NCBI GenBank assembly: GCA_002729885.1 | Contig: PBUB01000004.1 | Location: 62,001-126,000, forward strand | Reading direction: 5' to 3' | DNA: 64,000 nucleotides | From: Spirochaetaceae bacterium | Lineage (GTDB): Bacteria > Spirochaetota > Leptospiria > Leptospirales > Leptonemataceae | The notes under the pieces: generated by a model | The model's input: only the letters and a program-made list of their open reading frames with translations | Databases searched by the model: none | What the model was told of the DNA's origin: nothing | Shown: positions 44,291 to 53,387 of the stretch, piece by piece | Position numbering within the stretch: position 1 is the stretch's first letter | Layout: every line of letters begins with the position of its first letter | Made by a program: the position numbers and the translations under genes

Positions 44291-45174
44291 CGATCCGCAA
44301 GTAGAATAACAAATAGAAGGGAGCTTACCCAGGCATTTACGTTAAAAAAAGCCACAGGAATATTCTCTTCTCCGCCGTCTCGAACCAGATAATGCTCATA
44401 GAAGAATAGAGCCGCGACCGCAATCAGACCTACAAAGAAAATCAGTCCATTGTGCGCTTCCAGCCCTGCACGTCCAAAACAGGCGAGGGCCATAATGTGA
44501 CTCAACCTGGCCATCCAGAGAGCGTTTTTGACGCCCATGGCTCCCGGTAGGGAATGAAGTCCCTGGGATCGATCAAACTCTACATCCTGGCAGGAATAGA
44601 TTATATCGAAACCGGCAATGTACAGCGCAAGACCCAGAGACCAGTAAACAGCAATCCAGTCCAGAGTGCCGGAAAAAGCAATCCAAACAGCGGACGGAAC
44701 CAGTCCTATGGCCAGGCCCAGGAAATAATGGCACAGAAAGGTAAATCTCTTGGTAAGGGAGTATCCCAGCACAAATACAATAGCAGCAAACGATAGATAG
44801 CCTACCAGAAGTCCCATGCTGAATGCAGCGGCCACAAATACCAGAAGTCCAAGAACAGTAAACACCACAGCCGATTTTAACGGGATGGTACCTGCCGGTA
44901 TTTCCCGGCTGGCCGTCCGGGGATTGGCCGCATCGTAGCGTCTATCTACAATGCGATTGAAACCCATGGCCGCGCTGCGAAGACTGACCATGCAAATCAG
45001 GGATGCCAGGATTCGATGGACAAGCTCGGAGGTTCCGGGAACCTGGAAGGCATCCCAGTTCAAGACCTCGATAATTCCGATCCCTGCAAAGGGAAGAGCA
45101 AAAATGGAATGGGAAAACTTGATCATTACCAGGTAATTCCTGGCTGTAGTAAAGAAATTTGAGGCAAGAGCCAT
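44263..45174 (-). CDS. UbiA-family prenyltransferase, probably menaquinone route (MqnP-like)
   Basis: A membrane prenyltransferase with about eight helices. Both Asp-rich motifs of the family are present: NRIVDRRYDAANPRTASRE near 85 and YSCQDVEFDRSQGLHSLP near 190. These bind the polyprenyl diphosphate through magnesium. The mqnA gene next door suggests the substrate is a naphthoate of the futalosine menaquinone route rather than 4-hydroxybenzoate. The ATG at 45174 (MALASNFF) with GGGAG upstream is used; ATG 45192 is also possible. Its start overlaps that of the divergent lipoprotein gene. Confidence 0.87.
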   Translation of the reverse strand: MALASNFFTTARNYLVMIKFSHSIFALPFAGIGIIEVLNWDAFQVPGTSELVHRILASLICMVSLRSAAMGFNRIVDRRYDAANPRTASREIPAGTIPLKSAVVFTVLGLLVFVAAAFSMGLLVGYLSFAAIVFVLGYSLTKRFTFLCHYFLGLAIGLVPSAVWIAFSGTLDWIAVYWSLGLALYIAGFDIIYSCQDVEFDRSQGLHSLPGAMGVKNALWMARLSHIMALACFGRAGLEAHNGLIFFVGLIAVAALFFYEHYLVRDGGEENIPVAFFNVNAWVSSLLFVILLADRCIPLPTTL

Positions 45175-45943
45175 GAGAAACAGAGCTCCCATCCAATCCG
45201 TAGCTTCAATTCAATTTCCGCTGGCCTTTAAAAAAGCTCCTGCTTTGCTTCTGCTGAGCTTTCTTTTTCTGGCCTCTTGCTTTGAATATGAAGAGAACCT
45301 GTATCTTGCTCCCAATTACAGCGGCTATGTAGACTATAATTACAGGGTGCCTCTGCAGGCAGAAACCGGTCGATCCCTGCTGGCATTTCTGCCTGCCACA
45401 GAGGAGAACGTCCGTCAAAGATTCGGAATATCCGATGATAGCGAACTGATCCTGGAAGGCTTCAAAACACGGGAAACCTATGAACCGGATGATCGGTTTC
45501 CCAGGCAGCGATGGGTTCAGTATAGAATCCGATTCAAGCGCCCGGAATCTCTGGAGCAATTACTCCTGGGACAGACCAGGGTCTACTATCTGGATCAACG
45601 CCTGGTTATCCAGAGAGCATTTCCCACAAGCGGCGGGCTGAAAGAAGACTCCGGCCGGATCTCTCAGAATTTTCATAAATACCTGGAGGATTCATTGAAA
45701 TCTAAATCTCTGAGGCTTTCGATTACAGCTCCCTGGTATTATAATGTATATGCGAACGCTGGGGCCACAGCAGGACCGGGAAGGATCTATTTCAATGTTC
45801 CGCTGGAAGGCACTATCAATAGAAAGAATCCCAGCCTCTGGCGCCTGGAGATCAAAGCAAATCCAATGCCAGAAGACGCTCCCGAAAACGTTGAAGGGCC
45901 AGCAATTCCTGCTTTCCCAGGCGATAGTGAAGTAGATCAGTAA
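45173..45943 (+). CDS. Putative lipoprotein, unknown function
   Basis: A 256-residue protein with a long basic head, a hydrophobic core and a lipobox LASC at about residues 33-36 (LLLLSFLFLASCFEYEE). The mature part begins with acidic and aromatic residues and contains NYSGYVDYNYRVPL, RRWVQYRIRFKRP-like (QRWVQYRIRFKRPE) and ends in a Pro/Asp-rich tail. GAGG lies nine bases upstream of ATG 45173. I do not recognise the family. Its final 92 bp overlap the 3' end of mqnA on the other strand. Confidence 0.8.
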   Translation: MRNRAPIQSVASIQFPLAFKKAPALLLLSFLFLASCFEYEENLYLAPNYSGYVDYNYRVPLQAETGRSLLAFLPATEENVRQRFGISDDSELILEGFKTRETYEPDDRFPRQRWVQYRIRFKRPESLEQLLLGQTRVYYLDQRLVIQRAFPTSGGLKEDSGRISQNFHKYLEDSLKSKSLRLSITAPWYYNVYANAGATAGPGRIYFNVPLEGTINRKNPSLWRLEIKANPMPEDAPENVEGPAIPAFPGDSEVDQ

Positions 45944-46622
45944 TATATTCCTCGGCAAAAGAAAATTCAGATTCGGATGCAATCTGCGGTAGATGCTGCA
46001 GACCTTCTTGCAGTGACTCTTCGAATAGAGCCGATTCCACCGGTTTCTCACCGGGATAGGCCCAGAGCGCGAACACGAACGGTAGAGACTCCTGCTCTTT
46101 CCACCACTGACCCAGATCCCGAATCAGAAATCGATCTGCCTGCGGACTCTGGGAAAATCTCAGCGCAGCGTCTCCAATTAGAAGACCTCCTGCATGTTCG
46201 CCGCGCAGCACAGCCTCGGGTATCTTTTCCGGTTCTGCAGACTCCAGGTGAGGCAGCTGGCCGGTGGCGGAATGATATAGGACCTGTAAGAGCGCTACCG
46301 AGCTCCGCGAACCGCTGTCTGCATAAATCCTGGATGGAGCATGGTTGGCCAGATCGATATGAGCACGATCCTTTCTGGCTTCAAAATACAGGATACTTCT
46401 CAATGCACCGTCGCAGCAAACGCCCACTGACTTGCAATAGCCAAAACGATGCTCATTACGTAAGCATTCCACCGAGCTTATTAGAGCTGCATCCAGCTCT
46501 GCACTGGAAAGCATCGCATAGAGACGAGCCGGAGTATCTTCCACCAGGGTATGCGCTTCCATTTTTCTGAAGCCATAGTCCAGGGGATGGGCATTGAGGT
46601 GCTTAACCAATCCAAGTCTCAC
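45852..46622 (-). CDS. mqnA: Chorismate dehydratase of the futalosine pathway
   Basis: MqnA converts chorismate to 3-(1-carboxyvinyl)oxybenzoate, the entry step of futalosine-type menaquinone synthesis. The 256-residue protein has the periplasmic-binding-protein-like fold of the family: MRLGLVKHLNAHPLDYGF at the start, TPARLYAMLSSAELDAALISSVE near 30-52 (in parts), SRIYADSGSRSSVALLQVL near 102 and GGLLIGDAAL near 144. The 3' end overlaps the convergent lipoprotein gene by 92 bp; both ends look genuine. Confidence 0.88.
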   Translation of the reverse strand: MRLGLVKHLNAHPLDYGFRKMEAHTLVEDTPARLYAMLSSAELDAALISSVECLRNEHRFGYCKSVGVCCDGALRSILYFEARKDRAHIDLANHAPSRIYADSGSRSSVALLQVLYHSATGQLPHLESAEPEKIPEAVLRGEHAGGLLIGDAALRFSQSPQADRFLIRDLGQWWKEQESLPFVFALWAYPGEKPVESALFEESLQEGLQHLPQIASESEFSFAEEYITDLLHYRLGKQELLALQRFRERLLALDLL

Positions 46623-46727
46623 TTTGGCCAGGATGTTGGTGGCGAGGTCTCTGAAAACACAGAATCGAAGATTTCTTAAAAAAACCGCTTCCTCGTACAG
46701 AGCCTCTGCAAGCTACAGTTGTGTACA

Positions 46728-47366
46728 ATGCAGCGCTATGAATATCCGCTCAAGGCAAAGACATTGAGCTTTGATGTGGAACTGTATTTACCACGGGAAG
46801 CCCGGCTCCAGGAGTCCGGGACTGTTATTCAAAGCTCCAGTTGCCTGGAAAGCGGTGTGGCCATCTTGCGCATCAGTAGTTCGGATGAAGGTCTGTTTGC
46901 CTTTCTGGGACTGGTACAGGAGTTGCCAGGTGGCTCGAGAGACGACCAACTGGCCGAGCCATTGCTGAATTGTCTGGATGAAGACAGTAGCGCCTCCATT
47001 GTAAGACTGAACCGGCTCATCGCCGATCATAGCCAATCTTTGAAATGTTTGATTCTGGAGGTTCGACCTCAGGATCAGGAAGATCCAGAGGATTATTATC
47101 TGGCCCGGGTTTTCGCAGCCGGTATGCCCCCGCTTTTGCTGATAGATGAAGGGAATTACAGGATTCCCACCCGGTCCGGCATTCCTCTGGGAATTTCCCG
47201 GGATCTGGAACAACCCTCCCAGTCTCTGGAATGGGATCGCGGAGGAATCATACATTTTCATTCGGACATCGGAGGGGTTGTGAATATGGAATCCCTTCAT
47301 CAAGATCTAATCTCTTTCAATATGGATTCCTATCCGGAGGCCTATCATGTCCGGCTCAAGTCCTGA
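46728..47366 (+). CDS. Degenerate SpoIIE/PP2C-like domain protein
   Basis: A 212-residue soluble protein starting at ATG 46728 (a TTG nine bases upstream is also in frame). The second half follows the SpoIIE/RsbU phosphatase layout: SIVRLNRLIADHSQSLKCLILEV near 88, ARVFAAGMPPLLLIDEG near 120 (compare 'nAGhpPpll...G'), SGIPLGISRD near 147 and GGIIHFHSDIGGVV near 170 (compare 'GD.l.lyTDGv'). The N-terminal metal-binding GDVSGHG motif is not conserved and TDG is SDI, so it may be inactive. This assignment is by pattern only. The stop overlaps the next gene by 20 bp. Confidence 0.5.
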   Translation: MQRYEYPLKAKTLSFDVELYLPREARLQESGTVIQSSSCLESGVAILRISSSDEGLFAFLGLVQELPGGSRDDQLAEPLLNCLDEDSSASIVRLNRLIADHSQSLKCLILEVRPQDQEDPEDYYLARVFAAGMPPLLLIDEGNYRIPTRSGIPLGISRDLEQPSQSLEWDRGGIIHFHSDIGGVVNMESLHQDLISFNMDSYPEAYHVRLKS

Positions 47367-48147
47367 ATTTTGCTCTTCCGGGACCATTGATTCGAGATCA
47401 CCAGAGCCAGTCGGAATCCGGTTCTTCGGACGCGGAAAGAGCTACAGGACTGCTTTATGGATTGGTATTTTGCTTTTGTCCCTGGCAGCCAGGTGCACCG
47501 AGCTTACAGTGCCGCCCATCGTTGAAGAAGCATTTATCATCCCACCGCCGGCCAGCGGCCCCGCAGTGGAACTGAAATGGGAAGGCAGTGATGTAAACGA
47601 TTCAGAATGGATTCGCTCCTACACTGTGTACCGTATTGTATTCGACGATCTGGAAAACACATCCGGCTCTATTCGAGATCTTCTGGAACCGGGTCTCATC
47701 CAGTCCCTGCACAGAAGTGAAATGATTCTGGCCGAATCCACGGAGCTAGCCGAGAGGAATGCAGATTCCCTGGAAAAATTCAAACAGGGCTCCGCAGACT
47801 GTGTATGGACTGTGCGAATGGAGCAGACGGATCTGTCCTACTATCCCAGGCGAGAGTTTGTCCAGACCCCCGGAGGAATTCGACCGGGCCATATAGTCGC
47901 CTTATTTCGCTATACTTATTGTCTGGACTCGGATTGCCAGGATTATCGCATTGAAAGAACCACTCGCACGCACACAGATGAGGCGCCGGCCAGACTGGAA
48001 ACCGAGGCATCATTGATTCTGAAGCAAATGGAAACAGATGCGTATGATTTTCTGGCGGCCAGACGAAACGAATGCGGGCAGAATTCCGAAGTTTCCGTTC
48101 TGGATTCAAGATTTACTTTTGTTTCGCAGAGATTGGTTCTGCCATGA
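47347..48147 (+). CDS. Putative exported or lipoprotein, unknown function
   Basis: A 266-residue protein from ATG 47347, overlapping the preceding gene by 20 bp. A hydrophobic segment at about residues 36-50 (ALWIGILLLSLAARC) ends in LAARC, which could be a lipobox in the relaxed spirochaetal form, though a 34-residue polar head before it is long. The mature part starts with a Pro-rich stretch (VPPIVEE, IIPPPASGP) and contains SYTVYRIVFDDLENTSGS and RYTYCLDSDCQDYRI, perhaps one beta domain. The family is not recognised. Confidence 0.7.
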   Translation: MSGSSPEFCSSGTIDSRSPEPVGIRFFGRGKSYRTALWIGILLLSLAARCTELTVPPIVEEAFIIPPPASGPAVELKWEGSDVNDSEWIRSYTVYRIVFDDLENTSGSIRDLLEPGLIQSLHRSEMILAESTELAERNADSLEKFKQGSADCVWTVRMEQTDLSYYPRREFVQTPGGIRPGHIVALFRYTYCLDSDCQDYRIERTTRTHTDEAPARLETEASLILKQMETDAYDFLAARRNECGQNSEVSVLDSRFTFVSQRLVLP

Positions 48148-48180
48148 CAGTCTTTGGATGATAGAGTATTGGAGAGTAAT

Positions 48181-48576
48181 ATGAGCATGCAGCATCCGGT
48201 TCTGATGTGGGGATCCCTGGCCATAGCCATCATCCTGGGCGCATTCGGTCAGATCTTAATGAAGGAAGCCATGAAAGCGGCAGGGCCCGTCCCTCTGGAT
48301 CGGTCCACGTCGGAGCTGATTCGCTACTCCTGGGAGATTCTTAGCTCCTGGAGGGTGATGCTACTGGCTCTATGTTACGGAATCAGCGTGCTTCTCTGGC
48401 TGGGAGTGTTAAGCGTTGCGGATCTCAGTATGGCTCGGCCCTTGATGAGTGCCGGTTATCTTATTACTCTGGCCTATGGAATCTATATTGGTGAGCAGGT
48501 AACCACCGAGCGAATCCTGGGTACGTTTTTGATCATTGCCGGCCTTTTTTTCGTTGCGAAAAGCCAGAATGGATGA
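48181..48576 (+). CDS. Small EamA/SMR-like transporter
   Basis: A 131-residue protein with four predicted helices. ATG 48181 is preferred over the in-frame start at 48154 because GGAGAG lies about five bases upstream. The pattern LAIAIILGAFGQILMKEAMK at the start, LWLGVLSVADLSMARPLMSAGYL in the middle and GEQVTTERILGTFLIIAGLFFVAKS at the end resembles single-unit members of the drug/metabolite transporter superfamily that work as dimers. Substrate unknown. It lies 34 bp after the lipoprotein gene and 16 bp before the dehydrogenase gene. Confidence 0.8.
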   Translation: MSMQHPVLMWGSLAIAIILGAFGQILMKEAMKAAGPVPLDRSTSELIRYSWEILSSWRVMLLALCYGISVLLWLGVLSVADLSMARPLMSAGYLITLAYGIYIGEQVTTERILGTFLIIAGLFFVAKSQNG

Positions 48577-48591
48577 GATCATAATTCCTCT

Positions 48592-49626
48592 ATGAAAGCG
48601 GCTGTACTGGAAAAGGGAAATCCAGAACTCATCGTTCGTGATGTGAAGGAACCGGATATTGGACCCAATGAGGTTCGCGTAGCTGTGGAAGCATGTGGTG
48701 TCTGTGGATCAGATCTGCACATTACTTTGCATCCAATGATTCGACTGAAGCATTATCCCATCATTCCGGGGCATGAATCCGCGGGGCACATCCTGGAAGT
48801 AGGACCCGGGGTGACGGATCTAAAGAAGGGACAACGGGTGGTGATATCTGCCGGTACATCCTGTGGCAAATGTGCGGCCTGCCTGGCTGGTCGAGAGAAT
48901 CGATGTCCGGAAGTGGGTGTACTGGGTTTTGACCGGGACGGCGCTTTCGCAGAACAGATTGTAGTGGAAAGAAGCAAAGTATTTCCTCTGCCAGATTCCG
49001 TGCCCATAGAGCAGGGAGCCATCCTGGCCGATGCCGTATCCACTCCCTATCATGCAATTCGCTTCGTGGGAGAGCTAGAGCCCGGGCAGTCGGTGCTCAT
49101 CGCAGGCTGCGGCGGGCTGGGTATTCATGGGGTCATGATTGCAAAGGCTCTCCAGGCCAGCCGAATTGTTGCTCTGGATGTTGATCCAGGAGCTCTATCC
49201 AATGCAGAGAAAGCCGGAGCCCATGAAATATATGATGCTCGGGAGCTAAAGAAGACCATGCAGAAGATTCGCTCCATTGGAGATGTAGATCTGATGGTGG
49301 ACTTTAGCGGTGTATATGCCAATGCAGAATATCTGATTCGAGGATTGAGCCCGGGAGGCCGGTATGTTATGGTGGGGCTGGGAAAAGGAACCCTGGGGTT
49401 TTCCATGCCGCCCTACATGATCTACAAGGAGCTATCCATCCGGGGAGCCTATGGCAGTGATGCTCGTAGCCTGCCGGAATTGATTGATCATTTACATTCC
49501 GGTCGGCTGGACCTGACCATGTCCATCACCTCAAAACATCCGCTTTCTGAAATAAACCAGTGTCTACATAAGCTGGATTCTAGAGAAGAAAACCCCATAC
49601 GTTATATTATAGAGCCCCAGAAATAG
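48592..49626 (+). CDS. Zinc-dependent medium-chain alcohol dehydrogenase
   Basis: A 344-residue MDR dehydrogenase. Catalytic zinc ligands are in [10 protein letters not shown] near 35 and [12 protein letters not shown] near 60; the structural zinc is bound by [15 protein letters not shown] near 88-102. The Rossmann loop [11 protein letters not shown] near 169 is followed by VALDVD, which favours NAD over NADP. No substrate can be assigned from sequence. It starts 16 bp after the transporter gene. Confidence 0.93.
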   Translation: MKAAVLEKGNPELIVRDVKEPDIGPNEVRVAVEACGVCGSDLHITLHPMIRLKHYPIIPGHESAGHILEVGPGVTDLKKGQRVVISAGTSCGKCAACLAGRENRCPEVGVLGFDRDGAFAEQIVVERSKVFPLPDSVPIEQGAILADAVSTPYHAIRFVGELEPGQSVLIAGCGGLGIHGVMIAKALQASRIVALDVDPGALSNAEKAGAHEIYDARELKKTMQKIRSIGDVDLMVDFSGVYANAEYLIRGLSPGGRYVMVGLGKGTLGFSMPPYMIYKELSIRGAYGSDARSLPELIDHLHSGRLDLTMSITSKHPLSEINQCLHKLDSREENPIRYIIEPQK

Positions 49627-49652
49627 AGAATGCGAATTTAAAGGGAGAACCA

Positions 49653-49955
49653 ATGGAACGAAAGAAGCTTAGCGAACAGGAGATTGCAAAAGAACTAAAA
49701 GAACTGAAGGACTGGGAAGAGAAGGATGGTAAACTATTCTGCGAAATCCAGTTCGAAGATTTCAATGAAGCTTTTTCGTTTATGGTAGGAGTGGCCATTA
49801 AAGCGGAAAAGATGGATCATCATCCGGAATGGTTCAATGTATACAACAAGCTGAGGATCTGGCTTCATACACATGATATGGGCGGCATCACTCCCCTGGA
49901 TATTGAGATGGCTCATTTTATTCAGGATCGTCAGGAGTTGATGGAAAGGGACTGA
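49653..49955 (+). CDS. phhB: 4a-hydroxytetrahydrobiopterin dehydratase-type protein
   Basis: A 100-residue pterin-carbinolamine dehydratase: [28 protein letters not shown] (in parts, residues 52-80) carries the family's HHP..(Y)...THD.GG(I/L)T motif. The enzyme regenerates quinonoid dihydropterin after aromatic hydroxylation, but it is also found in bacteria without such hydroxylases. GGGAG precedes the ATG. The 3' end overlaps the opposite-strand epmA gene by 38 bp. Confidence 0.95.
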   Translation: MERKKLSEQEIAKELKELKDWEEKDGKLFCEIQFEDFNEAFSFMVGVAIKAEKMDHHPEWFNVYNKLRIWLHTHDMGGITPLDIEMAHFIQDRQELMERD

Positions 49956-51009
49956 TCTGTTGGATGGAAGTGTTGCCGGTAAGAGCCATGAGCAACCTTT
50001 CCAGGCCCAGAGCCACGCCGGTGCCTTCGGGAAGTCCTGTCTCCATCTGCTGCAAGAACTGATGGGGAAGCACCGGATACTGGCCTGTAATTCGCTTTTT
50101 GAGGTCAGCCTCCTGCAGCATTCGTTCTTTCTGTTCTGCAGGATCTGTTAGTTCAAAGTAACCATTGGCCAGTTCCAGGCCCTTCCAGTAGATTTCAAAC
50201 CGTCGGGCACGTCCGTTCTGAACAGTTGCATAGGCCGCCAGCTCCGCCGGATATCCATAAAGTGCAATTAATCGTGATGGATCCAGCCCTGGTTCCAGAT
50301 AGTTCAAGAATAGAGTAAAGAAGAACTCTTCATAGTTTCTGTGATCCAGTCTTTTCTGCGAATCATGATGGAAATGGCCTCGGTCCTGACAGGCAGCTAT
50401 GAGATCCTTCTTCTGTAGACTGCAGTCAAGTCTGGACCGGAAAAGCTCCTCGATAGTTAGAGTCTCCATTTCCAGGGAGGTTTCCGGTGCATGATTTTGC
50501 AAGCCAGGAAGGCGCACCAAAGCTTCGATCATTTCCTGGATGAATTGAATTGTGCGAAATTCATCTTCGCTCCAGTACCATTCCAGCATGAGAAATTCCG
50601 ATGAGTGAATGGTACCATGTTCACCTGCCCTGAAACAATGAGCAATTTCATAGAGATCCTTTCCAAGCTGGGACCACAGAATCTTCAGATTGAATTCTGG
50701 GCTGGTGATCAAGGATGGCTTCTGTCCTGATCCTTCTGCAAGTGAATCGGCTTTCTGACTGGATCCTTCTACGTGCAATTCCAGTTCCTGCTTCTTCAAC
50801 GCAGGACCAGCATTGGATTGGCTTTCGCCAGGTTCGTAGAGTGGGCCCCTGGATGAAACAAAATAGGCATTTAGAAATGGTTCCGGAGTGGACCAGGGAT
50901 TCATGATCGGAGTGGTTACTTCTAGAAAGCCTCTTTCCTTAAAAAAGGAGCGGATTTCTGCCAGGAACTCTTCTCTTAATTTCCAGATATGTAGCTGAAG
51001 CTCATTCAT
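49918..51009 (-). CDS. epmA: EF-P-lysine ligase-like class II synthetase (EpmA/PoxA)
   Basis: A LysRS-catalytic-domain protein without the OB-fold tRNA-binding domain, as in EpmA, which attaches (R)-beta-lysine to elongation factor P. Motifs: [28 protein letters not shown] (in parts) at 20-48, motif 2 [21 protein letters not shown] near 140 (in parts) and motif 3 [15 protein letters not shown] near 335. A 50-residue polar insertion (55-105) makes it longer (363) than E. coli EpmA (325). Neither the EF-P gene nor epmB is in the window. Confidence 0.92.
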   Translation of the reverse strand: MNELQLHIWKLREEFLAEIRSFFKERGFLEVTTPIMNPWSTPEPFLNAYFVSSRGPLYEPGESQSNAGPALKKQELELHVEGSSQKADSLAEGSGQKPSLITSPEFNLKILWSQLGKDLYEIAHCFRAGEHGTIHSSEFLMLEWYWSEDEFRTIQFIQEMIEALVRLPGLQNHAPETSLEMETLTIEELFRSRLDCSLQKKDLIAACQDRGHFHHDSQKRLDHRNYEEFFFTLFLNYLEPGLDPSRLIALYGYPAELAAYATVQNGRARRFEIYWKGLELANGYFELTDPAEQKERMLQEADLKKRITGQYPVLPHQFLQQMETGLPEGTGVALGLERLLMALTGNTSIQQISPFPSTPDDPE

Positions 51010-51069
51010 GAGTCTTCTGGCAGTGCAATGCCGGTCTCTCTGAATTCAACTGGATTCCGCATGCATGGA

Positions 51070-52326
51070 TTATCTGTCCGTTTCCAGGAATATCTCCAGC
51101 TGAACATTTTCCGGCCGTAGATCATCCAGATCCTGGGATGGGTCAAAGTCATCCACCGAGTAAACGATGGCGGGATTTGAGCCTTCCGGAATGCGAAGCA
51201 ACTCCAGATCATGGACCGAGTCCAGGAATCGAACTCCACTATCCAGGATTTCCCGTGGTCCCGGGATGGCCGGTTCCTGGCCCTTTTTGTACAATGGTCT
51301 GCAGACGGGCTTTTGTTCAATGATTCCCTGCTTTACGTCTATAAAGCAGCCCTTTCGATTGATGAGCTCCGGAGAATCCTCTCTGGAAAAGAGATAATCC
51401 ACGCTGCGCAGAGCGATAGGTACCCTGAACTCAAGTTTTGAGCTGGTGCTGCGGCCCGGTCGAATGAGAACCACCCGGGTTCCATCCGAAAGATAGGTTA
51501 CATCAAAGTTACCGGATAGCATGGGGCTGCCCACTCTCTGGCCACGACCGGAGGCGGGCAACACAACCACCAGGGTTCGATCCAGATTGCGATCCCAGGA
51601 AATGCGATATAGAAGCGAGCGATTCTGCTCCTGACCCGCGATAAAATTGGGCCCCTCGGAAAAGAAAACCGGCTCCAGTCTGAGCTGATCGCGATCAATA
51701 ATCCATAGCTCACCTTTGACAAAAGTTAATCCGCGGAGAGTCTTCGAGGGAGCTTCCAGACGGCCGGTGCGTCGAAAACTGGATGGATCGAATCGATGAA
51801 TCATACCCTGATCGCCTTCTGTAATCCATAGCTGCCCCCGGTAGAAGGCAATGTCCCTGGCCTCTTTCAGGCCGGTATCGCCGGAATACAGGATTCGCCC
51901 GCTGTCCGGAGAGTATACATAGACCTTTCCATTTCCTTTTTCCAGCAGATAGATCACTCCCGGCCCAAAGGCCAGCCCCGCCACTCTTTCCACGGGGACA
52001 GAAAGCCGGTCCATCTGCTTGCCTGTTATGGGATTGTAACGATAGAATGCTCCTCTGGAGCCCGCATAAATGTAACCGTCGAAGGGGGAAAAGCGAATCC
52101 CATATAGATAGCGATTGCCGTAGAAGTAGGCCTGCATTCGCCCCCTGCTGTCCGTGCGATATAGCTTGCGACCGCTCAATTCGGTAAACCAGAAATGGTT
52201 TCCATCATGAGCAAGGCCGTAGGGCACGCCGGGCACAGGAAACCCTCTTTCCTCGGCGGGCAGTCCGGTAAGGGCTGTGAGCAGTATCCAGAGGGTGCAA
52301 AGAGCTGGCCCGTAGTTTGCAGGCAT
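51070..52326 (-). CDS. Exported beta-propeller protein
   Basis: A protein of about 418 residues with a signal-like start (PALCTLWILLTALTGLPAEE) and then repeated beta-propeller blades: YGLAHDGNHFWFTE, YGIRFSPFDGYIYAG, AGLAFGPGVIYLLE, RDIAFYRGQLWITEGDQG, RGLTFVKGELWIIDRD. These resemble NHL/SMP-30-type repeats. The last 180 residues contain a second beta-rich region ending in EIFLETDR. ATG 52326 is used; TTG 52344 is in frame. Periplasmic or surface location is inferred. Confidence 0.75.
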   Translation of the reverse strand: MPANYGPALCTLWILLTALTGLPAEERGFPVPGVPYGLAHDGNHFWFTELSGRKLYRTDSRGRMQAYFYGNRYLYGIRFSPFDGYIYAGSRGAFYRYNPITGKQMDRLSVPVERVAGLAFGPGVIYLLEKGNGKVYVYSPDSGRILYSGDTGLKEARDIAFYRGQLWITEGDQGMIHRFDPSSFRRTGRLEAPSKTLRGLTFVKGELWIIDRDQLRLEPVFFSEGPNFIAGQEQNRSLLYRISWDRNLDRTLVVVLPASGRGQRVGSPMLSGNFDVTYLSDGTRVVLIRPGRSTSSKLEFRVPIALRSVDYLFSREDSPELINRKGCFIDVKQGIIEQKPVCRPLYKKGQEPAIPGPREILDSGVRFLDSVHDLELLRIPEGSNPAIVYSVDDFDPSQDLDDLRPENVQLEIFLETDR

Positions 52327-52407
52327 GGAAGAGGGAAATAACAATCCAGAGCCACAAAGGCCAGGATTTTTTCCTTGCCTAAATCGGCTTTTTTTCGTCT
52401 ATTGATT

Positions 52408-52441
52408 TAGAATGATTTTAAATCCGAAAAGATTTAAAATC
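52408..52441 (+). promoter_or_regulatory. Perfect AT-rich dyad before the sigma factor gene
   Basis: GATTTTAAATC (52414-52424) and its exact reverse complement GATTTAAAATC (52431-52441) flank the loop CGAAAA. The dyad ends three bases before the AGGAGG ribosome site (52445-52450). A TAGAAT that could be a -10 lies just upstream (52408-52413), though no matching -35 is clear. It could be an operator at the transcription start or an RNA hairpin that hides the ribosome site. Confidence 0.55.
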
Positions 52442-52455
52442 GGCAGGAGGATGCG

Positions 52456-53343
52456 GTGAAAGCAGAGAATGCAAAAACAAAGAAGCGGACCCGGACAGAA
52501 CAGAGTGCGGATTCGGACGCCAGCGACTCCATTTTAAACTGGTATCTTAATGAAATACATAAGATTCCCATGCTTACCCGAGAGCAGGAATTCGATGTAG
52601 CAACAAAGGCCCGGGAAGGAGATCAGGAAGCCAGAGATTTGCTGGTGCGGTCCAACCTTCGATTCGTAGTAACCGTGGCCAGACGCTATCAGTCCTATGG
52701 ACTGAGCCTGATGGATCTCATCAATGAAGGGAACCTGGGGCTTATCAAGGCTGCAGAGAGGTTTAACCCTGACCGAGGTTTCCATTTTATTTCTTATGCT
52801 GTATGGTGGATCAAGCAATCCATTCTATTTGCTATCCAACAGAAGTCCCATCTGATTCGACTTCCTTTGAACCGAACCGCAGATTTGCGTCGAATTGAGG
52901 AAGCAGAACGATGGATGGACAATCAGGACGATGTGCAATCCAACCTGGAAAATCTGGCTCAGTATGTGGATATGAAGCCAGAGGATTTGAATCACCTTCT
53001 GAGAATGAGTCGAGATCATCTGAGCCTCGATGCTCCCTTTGCAGATGCAGAGGATTTCACTCTTGGAGAAAATATCGAAGATGATGGGGATCCAGGACCG
53101 GAATACTCCATTGAAACCGATCAGCTCAAATCCGAGATTGAAGCCAGTCTTGATGAGCTCACTCCGCGGGAAAGAAGGGTTCTGACACTAAGATTTGGTC
53201 TTGGTGATAGCCCGGTCTATTCTCTACAAAAAATTGGTAAGATGGTGGGACTTTCAAAAGAGAGAATTCGCCAGATTGAAAAGAAAGCAATACGTAAAAT
53301 CCGAACAGGTAAGTTCGGTCAAAAGCTGAACGCGTATCTGTAA
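52456..53343 (+). CDS. RNA polymerase sigma-70 factor, group-2-like
   Basis: A 295-residue sigma factor starting at GTG 52456, five bases after AGGAGG. Region 1.2/2 is clear: LNWYLNEIHKIPMLTREQE, SNLRFVVTVARRYQSYGLSLMDLINEGNLGLIKAAERF (in parts), YAVWWIKQSI. Region 3 and region 4 follow: TPRERRVLTLRFGL and the helix-turn-helix YSLQKIGKMVGLSKERIRQIEKKAIRKIR (in parts). Region 1.1 is absent, so it is shorter than primary RpoD (about 600 residues) and looks like a group 2 (RpoS-like) factor. A strong terminator follows. The two-component pair downstream could feed into it. Confidence 0.93.
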   Translation: MKAENAKTKKRTRTEQSADSDASDSILNWYLNEIHKIPMLTREQEFDVATKAREGDQEARDLLVRSNLRFVVTVARRYQSYGLSLMDLINEGNLGLIKAAERFNPDRGFHFISYAVWWIKQSILFAIQQKSHLIRLPLNRTADLRRIEEAERWMDNQDDVQSNLENLAQYVDMKPEDLNHLLRMSRDHLSLDAPFADAEDFTLGENIEDDGDPGPEYSIETDQLKSEIEASLDELTPRERRVLTLRFGLGDSPVYSLQKIGKMVGLSKERIRQIEKKAIRKIRTGKFGQKLNAYL

Positions 53344-53387
53344 AACGAGTGGTGGGTATTCCACCAACTCAGTCTGTTCCCAACCCT

